Source: Nitrospirota bacterium (lineage in GTDB: Bacteria; Nitrospirota; Thermodesulfovibrionia; UBA6902; BMS3Bbin08). Taken from it: a stretch of 8,884 nt of DNA. How positions within the stretch are numbered: position 1 is the first letter of the stretch; each line of letters starts with the position of its first letter. Of the stretch, positions 1 to 4,996 are shown one piece after another. The translations under genes and the position numbers were made by a program. The notes below the pieces were generated by a model. That model did no database searches. It was not told the DNA's origin and was given only the letters and a program-made list of their open reading frames with translations. Where the stretch lies: contig JACQXH010000037.1 of NCBI GenBank assembly GCA_016208845.1, positions 1-8,884 of the forward strand. The letters are read 5' to 3'.

Positions 1-438
1 CCGCCACGGCGCAATTACTTTTACGTCAGGCTTCAAGGCATAATAAGTCAGCTCGAATCTCACCTGGTCATTACCCTTGCCCGTTGCGCCATGCGCAACT
101 GCGTCCGCCTTTTCCTTTTTTGCTATCTCTATCTGTTTTTTTGCAATGAGCGGCCTTGCGATAGATGTGCCCATAAGATATGTCCCCTCGTAGACCGCAT
201 TGGCCCTGAGCATGGGGAACACATATTCCCCCACAAACTCCTCCCTCAGGTCTACTACATAAGCCTTTGATGCGCCTGTTCTTATCGCCTTCTTCTTTAC
301 AGCCTGAATATCGTCCTTTTGCCCGAGGTCTGCGCAAAAGGCAATGACCTCACAATGGTAGGTGTCTTTCAGCCATTTAATTATTACAGAGGTATCGAGA
401 CCGCCTGAGTATGCAAGAACTATTTTTTTTACTTTCAT
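1..438 (-). CDS. argG: Argininosuccinate synthase, N-terminal part (cut by window edge)
   Basis: Joins citrulline and aspartate using ATP to make argininosuccinate, the penultimate step of arginine synthesis, in the cytoplasm. The first 146 residues are visible of the roughly 400 usual for the family. The N-terminus MKVKKIVLAYSGGLDTS carries the ATP-pyrophosphatase P-loop SGGLDTS (residues 11-17). Further ArgG blocks follow: FCADLGQ near 34-40, EGTYLMGTSIARPLIAK near 84-100, and AHGATGKGNDQVRFEL near 115-130, which lines the nucleotide and substrate site. The ATG at 438 is preceded by an AAGGAG ribosome site, so the start is secure. The gene runs off the left edge. Its promoter presumably lies in the AT-rich spacer at 450-590, but I could not pick a convincing one. 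Confidence 0.97.
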   Translation of the reverse strand, partial: MKVKKIVLAYSGGLDTSVIIKWLKDTYHCEVIAFCADLGQKDDIQAVKKKAIRTGASKAYVVDLREEFVGEYVFPMLRANAVYEGTYLMGTSIARPLIAKKQIEIAKKEKADAVAHGATGKGNDQVRFELTYYALKPDVKVIAPWR

Positions 439-444
439 TTATGG

Positions 445-450
445 CTCCTT
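445..450 (-). promoter_or_regulatory. Shine-Dalgarno site of argG
   Basis: AAGGAG on the minus strand, 6 nt before the ATG at 438. It fixes the argG start. Confidence 0.8.
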
Positions 451-464
451 GTATTAAATAAAAT

Positions 465-545
465 AAAAAATTAAATATCAAAAATCAAAATTGAGGAAAA
501 TATATTTTAACACCTTAATTTTACATTTTGCTTTTTAATTTTTTA
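465..545. repeat. AT-rich imperfect palindrome upstream of argG
   Basis: The left arm (about 465-496) and the reverse complement of the right arm (about 513-545) both read AAAAAATTAAA, then a CAAAA-rich core, then AAAATT(G/A)AGG. The arms form an imperfect inverted repeat of roughly 32 nt around a short centre. It has no coding potential. It looks like a member of a dispersed AT-rich intergenic palindrome family, and if transcribed it would lie in the argG leader. Assignment to a repeat family is inference. Confidence 0.55.
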
Positions 546-710
546 TATTTTTCCATAAACATATCACAAAGTTTCTAAAAATGTAAAATGTTATTGATGT
601 ATTCCTTTATTTCTGCTAAATTCTCAGAATACTTTATAAAGCGCCATGAGAATTTATCAAACGCTATTCAGGATATAGTATTGAAGCGGATTTTTTTGCT
701 GACAAGTTCA

Positions 711-728
711 GTCCCGAAGCATCGGGAC
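711..728. repeat. Perfect GC-rich hairpin repeat
   Basis: GTCCCGA-AGCA-TCGGGAC is a perfect 7-bp stem with a 4-nt loop. Flanking bases extend it imperfectly (TTGCTGAC to the left, GTCGACAA to the right, about 697-743). No T-run follows on the plus strand. It resembles a REP-like intergenic palindrome rather than a terminator. Confidence 0.6.
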
Positions 729-794
729 GAGAATGAGTCGACAATACTATATACTGCATTAATTAAGAATAGTCTGGATTAGAGGAGAAACATT

Positions 795-1025
795 ATGAGA
801 AAGAACATCGGCCTTATACTGGTTTTTATTTTTATCGTGCTATTCCTTTACACACTTTCGGCAAAAAAGGTGGTCCCGATCCCTGATGATGCAGTACATT
901 TCGATATGACAGATGAAAAACTATGTCTCGATTGTCATGGGGAGGGGAAGGAAAATCCGCTCAAAAAAAGCCATCCGCCCAAATACCAGTGCCTCAAATG
1001 CCACAAGATGAAAAGAACCAAATAG
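795..1025 (+). CDS. Small membrane-anchored dihaem cytochrome c
   Basis: A 76-residue protein. Residues 5-21 are a hydrophobic helix after a Met-Arg-Lys start, which acts as an uncleaved anchor or signal and places the rest in the periplasm. Two haem-c attachment motifs follow: CLDCH (44-48) and CLKCH (66-70). His35 and His60 are well placed as sixth ligands, which would give two bis-His haems. The protein is far smaller than NrfH/NapC-type quinol oxidases (four haems) and looks like a minimal electron-relay or haem-anchor module. AGAGGAG at 781-787 sets the ATG at 795. A rubredoxin follows 87 bp downstream on the same strand with its own promoter. I do not recognise a named family, and the partner and redox role are unknown. 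Confidence 0.85.
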   Translation: MRKNIGLILVFIFIVLFLYTLSAKKVVPIPDDAVHFDMTDEKLCLDCHGEGKENPLKKSHPPKYQCLKCHKMKRTK

Positions 1026-1037
1026 ATATCCCTTTTC

Positions 1038-1066
1038 TTGACAATATGGCAAACTTGAGATATTTT
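1038..1066 (+). promoter_or_regulatory. Sigma-70-type promoter for rubredoxin
   Basis: TTGACA (1038-1043), a 17-bp spacer, then TATTTT (1061-1066). The predicted transcript starts near 1073 and has a leader of about 40 nt ending in TAAGGAGG. The rubredoxin can therefore be expressed independently of the cytochrome. Confidence 0.6.
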
Positions 1067-1112
1067 TAAACCAATACAGTAACGGCAAATTTTAATTTTA
1101 TAAGGAGGCCAC

Positions 1113-1271
1113 ATGGAAAAATGGAGATGCACTGTATGCGGTTATGTATATGACCCCAAGGAGGGAGATCCTGAAGGCAATATACCCCCTAACACTGCCT
1201 TCGAAAAACTCCCTGATGACTGGGTCTGCCCGGTGTGCGGGGCGCCTAAGGATCAGTTTGAAAAAAAATAG
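1113..1271 (+). CDS. Rubredoxin
   Basis: A complete 52-residue rubredoxin, a soluble one-electron carrier with a single Fe(Cys)4 centre. The iron ligands are Cys6 and Cys9 in CTVCGYVYDP, and Cys39 and Cys42 in CPVCGAPKDQF. The family signature DWVCPVCGAPK and the central GNIPPNTAFEKLPDDW loop are intact, and 52-54 residues is the normal length. AAGGAGG at 1102-1108 and the ATG at 1113 fix the start. In anaerobes rubredoxin usually passes electrons to rubrerythrin, superoxide reductase or a flavodiiron protein, but none of these is in the window. The last two Lys codons and the TAG stop overlap the terminator shared with the convergent gene at 1292-1471. Confidence 0.96.
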   Translation: MEKWRCTVCGYVYDPKEGDPEGNIPPNTAFEKLPDDWVCPVCGAPKDQFEKK

Positions 1272-1296
1272 GAAGAAGTTATGGTATCTTCCTATT
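1260..1296 (-). terminator. Hairpin terminator overlapping both convergent stop codons
   Basis: AATAGGAAGA (1267-1276) pairs perfectly with TCTTCCTATT (1287-1296) around a 10-nt loop. Read on the minus strand it is followed directly by eight Ts (complement of 1261-1268), giving a standard intrinsic terminator for the 59-residue gene. On the plus strand the same hairpin lies after rubredoxin but no T-run follows, so termination there may be weaker. The rubredoxin stop (1269-1271) lies in the left arm and the opposing stop (1292-1294) in the right arm. Confidence 0.7.
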
Positions 1297-1471
1297 CTAT
1301 ATTGAAAACAGCCACCTCTTTCATCCCCGGCAGATACTGCCCGACAGGCACGAGTTTTTTCCCTTCATTCACGCAACCTATGATGATAGTCCACAACTGG
1401 TTCAGCTCCTTCTTTTCCCTGTCATTCTCGGGAGTCATCTTTAAAAGCGTTCCTTCAAGTTCAATTCTCAT
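1292..1471 (-). CDS. Small protein of unknown function (59 aa)
   Basis: I do not recognise this protein. It starts MRIELEGTLLK, continues with a charged stretch (PENDREKKEL), a hydrophobic core (LWTIIIGCVNEG) and ends VPVGQYLPGMKEVAVFNIE. It has one cysteine, no signal peptide and no membrane helix, so it is probably a small soluble alpha/beta protein. The ATG at 1471 is chosen because GGAGGT lies just upstream. An in-frame ATG four codons earlier actually overlaps this ribosome site. A plausible promoter lies at 1541-1568 and an intrinsic terminator at its 3' end, so the full transcription unit is visible. That, together with the ribosome site, argues it is real despite its size. Convergent to rubredoxin; no functional link is shown. 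Confidence 0.65.
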   Translation of the reverse strand: MRIELEGTLLKMTPENDREKKELNQLWTIIIGCVNEGKKLVPVGQYLPGMKEVAVFNIE

Positions 1472-1540
1472 TATGACCTCCATATTTTCTAACAAAAAAT
1501 TGTGTTTTATTGCATCATATGCATTTAATACATCTTTATG

Positions 1541-1568
1541 AGTATATCAAAGTTTTTAATTAAGTCAA
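1541..1568 (-). promoter_or_regulatory. Promoter for the 59-aa gene
   Basis: On the minus strand TTGACT (1568-1563), a 16-bp spacer, then TATACT (1546-1541). Transcription would begin near 1534, leaving a leader of about 60 nt. It is back to back with the plus-strand promoter at 1582. Confidence 0.5.
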
Positions 1569-1581
1569 GACACGAAAATAC

Positions 1582-1609
1582 TTGACAATTTTCCTGCCAA
1601 AGATAGAAT
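1582..1609 (+). promoter_or_regulatory. Promoter directed towards the YVTN gene
   Basis: TTGACA (1582-1587), a 16-bp spacer, then TAGAAT (1604-1609). The start site would be near 1616, giving the propeller gene a leader of about 280 nt that contains the hairpin at 1673-1736. A closer promoter for the propeller gene cannot be excluded. Confidence 0.5.
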
Positions 1610-1672
1610 ATTAATCACACGAGAAAGAAATGAAACCCTATAGCACAGGGCCGTCTCTGTGTTCTTGTTAGA

Positions 1673-1736
1673 GAAGGTTTCCGGACAAGCCGGAATGACC
1701 TCATGAACCGTCACTCCGACTTGTCCGGAGTCCTTC
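1673..1736. repeat. 27-bp inverted repeat (CCGGACAAG family palindrome)
   Basis: Arms 1673-1699 and 1710-1736 are reverse complements with 4 mismatches in 27, including the core TCCGGACAAG(C/T)CGGA. The loop is 10 nt. Flanking TTCTTGTTA and TTAAGAACAAG extend the similarity less cleanly. It resembles the TTCCGGACAAGCCGGAATGAC-type dispersed intergenic palindromes found in many environmental genomes (recollection, not searched). In RNA it would form a strong long hairpin in the leader of the YVTN gene. Confidence 0.75.
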
Positions 1737-1899
1737 TTAAGAACAAGATTGAGATAAACAAAAAAGTAGAATAATAAATAGATTACTCAGAGGGCAGATA
1801 GGGAGAACGGAATTTCTCTCAAGTTATTGTTTAATATTTTCTCTGTGTTCTCTGTGGTTAATTTTTTTGCAATGTTTAATTAAATCAAAGGAGGAAGAC

Positions 1900-2907
1900 A
1901 TGAAATTTATGAAACTGGCATTTTGGGCTCTCTTGATCTTTTCGTTCGCCCTGACTCACTCTGCACACGGAGGCACCGCGGCAAAGCTTCTTTACGTTAC
2001 AAATGCCGGAAACAGTTCTGTCGCTGTCATTGATATCGCAAAAAAAGAGGTGGTCAATACCATCAGGGTCGGCATCTGGCCCGCAGGCATGGCCCTGGAT
2101 TCTTCTTCAGGCAGGCTCTATGTTGTTAATTCCAATCCCGGTGAGAGCAGTGTTTCAGTTATTGATACGGCAAGTAACTCTGTCGTGGGCAATGTGAAAG
2201 TCGGCATCGGCCCGATGAGTATAACGCTCGATACGGCAAATAAGGTCGGATATGTCACTGACTCTGAAAATATTGTGGATGGCAAGAACCTGAGCAAGAC
2301 CGTGACAGTAATTGACCTTGCAAAAAACACTGTCAAAGAAAAGATAGACGTCGGCACAGGGCCTTTTGACTCGGGTCTGCTCGGCGACAGGCTCTTTGTG
2401 AGCAATGCGCCTGACAAGACAATATCGGTCATTGATACAAAGAGCAATAAAGTGGTCGATACAATTAAAGTTGATGAGACACCACTCGGCGTTGCTGTTA
2501 ATGCCGAGACCAAGAAAGTCTATGTCGCGATTCATGGCTCTGGCTCCATAGCCGTCATTGATGCCTCAACCAATAAAATAGCGGATACAATAAAGATCGG
2601 CAAGTCACTGTGGTTCATGGCGATGAATGCCGCTGACAAAAGGGCCTATGTTACCCATAGGGAGGACGGCAGTGTTTCAGTGATCGATACGGCAAGCAAC
2701 AAGGTGATCGAGACCATAAAGGCCGGCAAAGAGCCTATCGGCATCGCGCTTGACGCCGCGAATAAAAAATTATATGTGGCCGATCATGGAGACATCTCCA
2801 TCCTGGTCATTGATACTGCAAGCAATAAAGTGGTAGACACCATAAAACTCACCATGACACCGGACAGCCCTTATGCCGGCTCGCCGTGGGGTCTTGTGTT
2901 AAATTAA
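1900..2907 (+). CDS. Exported seven-bladed YVTN-family beta-propeller protein
   Basis: A 335-residue protein. Residues 1-24 form a signal peptide: basic MKFMK, a hydrophobic run LAFWALLIFSFAL, and a likely cut after AHG, so the mature protein is periplasmic or secreted. The rest is seven consecutive repeats of about 43 residues, each with the pattern (L/V)YVT/V(N), S(V/I)xVIDTxxNKVVxTIKVG, P.G(I/V)AL. The blade starts are YVTN, YVVN, YVTD, FVSN, YVAI, YVTH and YVAD. Seven blades make a closed propeller with no other domain, so it is probably a binding or scaffold protein. The ligand cannot be told from sequence. AAAGGAGG at 1887-1894 fixes the ATG at 1900. A strong terminator follows at 2945. 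Blades 4-7 are very similar even at DNA level. Confidence 0.85.
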   Translation: MKFMKLAFWALLIFSFALTHSAHGGTAAKLLYVTNAGNSSVAVIDIAKKEVVNTIRVGIWPAGMALDSSSGRLYVVNSNPGESSVSVIDTASNSVVGNVKVGIGPMSITLDTANKVGYVTDSENIVDGKNLSKTVTVIDLAKNTVKEKIDVGTGPFDSGLLGDRLFVSNAPDKTISVIDTKSNKVVDTIKVDETPLGVAVNAETKKVYVAIHGSGSIAVIDASTNKIADTIKIGKSLWFMAMNAADKRAYVTHREDGSVSVIDTASNKVIETIKAGKEPIGIALDAANKKLYVADHGDISILVIDTASNKVVDTIKLTMTPDSPYAGSPWGLVLN

Positions 2908-2944
2908 TCAAATAACGTCTTAGTAAATTGATTAAATTTTCAAT

Positions 2945-2976
2945 ACCCCACAGTCTCTGCTGTGGGGTTTCTTTTT
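2945..2976 (+). terminator. Intrinsic terminator after the YVTN gene
   Basis: ACCCCACAG (2945-2953), a 6-nt loop, then CTGTGGGGT (2960-2968). The 9-bp GC-rich stem is perfect and is followed by TTCTTTTT. It is the clearest rho-independent terminator in the window. Confidence 0.9.
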
Positions 2977-3060
2977 CCCTCCCCCGCCATTTGAATAACA
3001 TCTTTTTTTTAGTTATCACCAATTATCCCTAATCATTTAAAATTCCCCTTAAAATTAACC

Positions 3061-3095
3061 TTGCAAATTGAAAGGCTATCTTTCATAATACAAGC
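3061..3095 (+). promoter_or_regulatory. Promoter of the ATPase gene, probably giving a leaderless mRNA
   Basis: TTGCAA (3061-3066), 17 bp, then CATAAT (3084-3089). Six bases (ACAAGC) separate the -10 from the ATG at 3096, so transcription should start at or next to the start codon. No Shine-Dalgarno sequence is present. Confidence 0.6.
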
Positions 3096-4256
3096 ATGAT
3101 AAAAAGAATAATTCAGGATGCCATTGAAATATCTCTCACCAAATATCCGGTTGTCGGCCTCCTCGGCTCGCGTCAGACAGGCAAAACAACACTTGCAAAG
3201 ATGATTCAAAAAGGCACATCAAAAAAGGTGATATACCTTGATCTTGAGCTGCCTTCCGACCTTAACAAGCTATATGATCCAGAGATGTATTTGAAACAGT
3301 ATCAAGATAACCTTGTAGTCATTGACGAGATACAGCGAATGCCGTCTCTTTTTCCGGTTATTCGGGCATTGGTCGACAGAAAAAGAATCAGCGGCAGGTT
3401 TCTCATTCTCGGATCTGCATCTCCTGATTTGATTAAACACGCGTCCGAAAGTCTTGCAGGAAGAATTATTTACCATGAACTTTCTCCATTTACAATCCAT
3501 GAGACAGGCAATAAAAACAGCGGGCGGCTTTGGCTGAGGGGGGGCTATCCATTGAGCTATCTTGCCGGAAATGACGAAGACAGCTTTACATGGAGGGAGA
3601 CATTCATAAAAACATATCTCGAGATGGATATACCACAGATGGGTATACGCGTGCCTTCTGCACAGCTCCGGAGGTTCTGGACCATGATTGCTCATTCCCA
3701 CGGCAATTTATGGAATGCAAGCCAGATCGCAAACACCCTTGGCATATCGGCGCCGACTGTTAGAAGTTATCTTGATATACTTGAGGAGACTTTTATAATA
3801 AGGCAACTGCAGCCGTACCATTTTAATATTAAAAAAAGGCTGACAAAATCACCAAAGGTTTACTTGCGGGATTCCGGGATTCTTCACTCACTATTGAGGA
3901 TCAGGGAATTTGAAGACCTTATGGGCAATCCATATCTTGGCAGGTCGTGGGAAGGCTTTATTATTGAGCAGATAATAAGTTTGCTGCCTGAAGGATGGTC
4001 TTATTTTTTCTACAGGACAAGCGCAGGCGCAGAGATAGATTTGCTTCTTCTTGACAGAAGAAATAAACCGATAGCGATAGAGATTAAACATTCCTCAAGT
4101 CCTAAAGCTGAGAGAGGATTCTGGAATGCCTTTGAAGACCTGTCCTGCAAAAAGGGATTTATCATATACCCTGGAGATGAAACATATCCGTCAGGCAAAA
4201 ATGTCTTTACCCTTTCGGTGAAAGACCTGAATAAAATCACGGACGGCAGCCTTTGA
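3096..4256 (+). CDS. AAA+ ATPase with C-terminal DUF4143 domain
   Basis: A 386-residue protein of the AAA_14/DUF4143 class, the normal length. Walker A is GSRQTGKTT (24-32) and Walker B is LVVIDE (73-78). A sensor-1-like LILGSAS lies at 103-109. A winged-helix-like segment follows (207-235, ASQIANTLGISAPTVRSYLDIL). The C-terminal part holds GAEIDLLL (311-318) and IAIEIK (326-331), matching a PD-(D/E)xK nuclease-like core with Asp315, Glu329 and Lys331. These proteins are common, patchily distributed and poorly understood; proposed roles are nucleic-acid related or toxin/defence associated. No partner lies next to it on the same strand. The intact Walker and D-ExK residues suggest an active protein. 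The start has no Shine-Dalgarno site but fits a leaderless transcript. Confidence 0.9.
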   Translation: MIKRIIQDAIEISLTKYPVVGLLGSRQTGKTTLAKMIQKGTSKKVIYLDLELPSDLNKLYDPEMYLKQYQDNLVVIDEIQRMPSLFPVIRALVDRKRISGRFLILGSASPDLIKHASESLAGRIIYHELSPFTIHETGNKNSGRLWLRGGYPLSYLAGNDEDSFTWRETFIKTYLEMDIPQMGIRVPSAQLRRFWTMIAHSHGNLWNASQIANTLGISAPTVRSYLDILEETFIIRQLQPYHFNIKKRLTKSPKVYLRDSGILHSLLRIREFEDLMGNPYLGRSWEGFIIEQIISLLPEGWSYFFYRTSAGAEIDLLLLDRRNKPIAIEIKHSSSPKAERGFWNAFEDLSCKKGFIIYPGDETYPSGKNVFTLSVKDLNKITDGSL

Positions 4257-4290
4257 TTTTTTCGGCATTATACAGGGATGTTTTCAGAGT

Positions 4291-4324
4291 AATGTATATT
4301 AATCATTAAAATATATATTTTTTT
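4291..4324 (+). terminator. AT-rich terminator-like hairpin after the ATPase gene
   Basis: AATGTATATT (4291-4300) and AATATATATT (4310-4319) form a 10-bp stem with one G-T wobble and a 9-nt loop, followed by T5. The weak stem makes termination uncertain. It lies 34 bp beyond the ATPase stop. Confidence 0.4.
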
Positions 4325-4407
4325 AACATTGCTATTAGGCATCAGGTAGAGAACGAAGGTCTTAATGATGTTTAATTTTTTAATCAAAAAGACTATATTT
4401 ACCTCTA

Positions 4408-4734
4408 CTAAGACAGACCTATTGCAACTTTAAGTGCGTCATCAAGCTGGAGCAATTTACGGGGAGCAAGCGAACCGACAAAATGCCTTAATGATGTTTT
4501 AGGAATGCTGACGAGTTCGTCGCAGTGAATGCTGCTTTCATGTTTCAGCCCTTCCTCGATACCGATTTTCACCTGGGTGGATAACCCATCGTAAGCTGAA
4601 TAGACCGGGGCGCAAATCACTGTCGAGAATTTTGATTCAATGAGCACCTGGCGGCTGACTATTACGAATACACGGAATTTTTTAGGGTCATAAGAAGTAC
4701 CTTTGTATACCCGGTAAAACTCGCCCCGTCTCAT
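4408..4734 (-). CDS. MazF/PemK-like toxin, probable mRNA interferase
   Basis: A 108-residue protein of the MazF/PemK fold, which in active members cuts mRNA at short motifs. The family pattern is clear: N-terminal RRGEFYRVYKG, then FRVFVIVS (20-27) with conserved Arg21, STVICAPVYS (37-46), a central strand STQVKIGIEEGLKHESSIHCDELVSI, and a C-terminal LxxLDDALKVAIGL helix. Arg21 corresponds to the catalytic Arg25 of B. subtilis MazF as I recall it. The position of Thr48 there is Tyr45 here, with Ser46 next to it. The ATG at 4734 overlaps the antitoxin stop as ATGA, the usual translational coupling of toxin-antitoxin pairs. A TTG five codons earlier is not needed. Length is typical. It could have altered specificity or reduced activity. 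Confidence 0.88.
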   Translation of the reverse strand: MRRGEFYRVYKGTSYDPKKFRVFVIVSRQVLIESKFSTVICAPVYSAYDGLSTQVKIGIEEGLKHESSIHCDELVSIPKTSLRHFVGSLAPRKLLQLDDALKVAIGLS

Positions 4735-4961
4735 AAATCCGACTGGCAAGACAAGACGTCTTCAGCTTCTTTATTGAGCTTAACCGCCTTTTTATTGAGG
4801 ATATCAAGGTCTTTTGAATTTCTTTCTTTTTGTGCCAGTCTATTAACATAATCCCTGACTATTTTTTCAATGAACTCCGACCTGTTTTTCTGTTCGCCAA
4901 GCAGTTCATCAATGCTGTTAATTAAGTCTTCTGAAATCGTTATGGATGTCTTTACTTTCAT
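4731..4961 (-). CDS. Ribbon-helix-helix antitoxin of the MazF-like toxin
   Basis: A 76-residue protein. Residues 3-44 fit a ribbon-helix-helix DNA-binding domain: a basic beta strand KVKTSITISEDL, helix LINSIDELLGEQ, a turn, and NRSEFIEKIVRDYVNRLA. The charged C-terminal tail (NKKAVKLNKEAEDVLSCQSDL, in two parts around residue 60) is the region that wraps the toxin in MazE/NdoAI-type pairs. It should neutralise the toxin at 4408-4734 and repress its own promoter. The stop TGA overlaps the toxin ATG. There is no Shine-Dalgarno site before the ATG at 4961; instead the -10 box sits 6 nt upstream, pointing to a leaderless message. Confidence 0.9.
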   Translation of the reverse strand: MKVKTSITISEDLINSIDELLGEQKNRSEFIEKIVRDYVNRLAQKERNSKDLDILNKKAVKLNKEAEDVLSCQSDL

Positions 4962-4996
4962 ACTACTAATATACTACCTTTATCTTGCCCTGTCAA
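4962..4996 (-). promoter_or_regulatory. Toxin-antitoxin promoter with overlapping operator-like repeats
   Basis: On the minus strand TTGACA (4996-4991), exactly 17 bp, then TATATT (4973-4968), then AGTAGT and the ATG at 4961. Two GTAGTA copies (4977-4972 and 4966-4961) are 11 bp apart, one helical turn, and flank or overlap the -10. This is a good candidate operator for the ribbon-helix-helix antitoxin. The -35 overlaps the TGA stop of the upstream RNase Z-like gene. Confidence 0.65.

Larger units (their letters stand above)
439..794. other. 356-bp spacer between divergent argG and the cytochrome gene
   Basis: Contains the argG ribosome site, the AT-rich palindrome (465-545) and the GTCCCGA hairpin (711-728). 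A 64-codon frame on the plus strand at 588-782 has no ribosome site, runs through the hairpin and matches nothing I know, so I do not call it a gene. I see no tRNA or riboswitch. The cytochrome promoter must lie here or further upstream, but no TTGACA/TATAAT pair stands out. Confidence 0.6.
1472..1899. other. Regulatory spacer between the 59-aa gene and the YVTN gene
   Basis: Contains the two divergent promoters (1541-1568 and 1582-1609), a possible 13-codon leader frame at 1630-1671, the large inverted repeat (1673-1736), a CTCTGTGTTCTCTGTGGTTAA repeat tract (1842-1862) related to tracts beyond glgA, and the ribosome site of the YVTN gene. No larger gene is supported. Confidence 0.6.

Noticed and set aside
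588..782. 64-codon plus-strand frame upstream of the cytochrome
   Set aside because: No ribosome site, runs through a perfect GC hairpin repeat, composition like the spacer, and no recognisable domain.
2118..2535. Two long minus-strand frames inside the YVTN gene
   Set aside because: Antisense shadows of a repetitive coding sequence. The plus-strand frame has signal peptide, blades, ribosome site and terminator.
3270..3701. 143-codon minus-strand frame inside the ATPase gene
   Set aside because: Antisense to well-conserved Walker motifs, no ribosome site and no recognisable domain.
4361..4499. 13-bp direct repeat CTTAATGATGTTT at 4361 and 4487, one copy inside the toxin gene
   Set aside because: Considered as a decayed toxin duplicate, but similarity does not extend beyond about five codons, and an AT-rich 13-mer match is expected by chance in a window this size.
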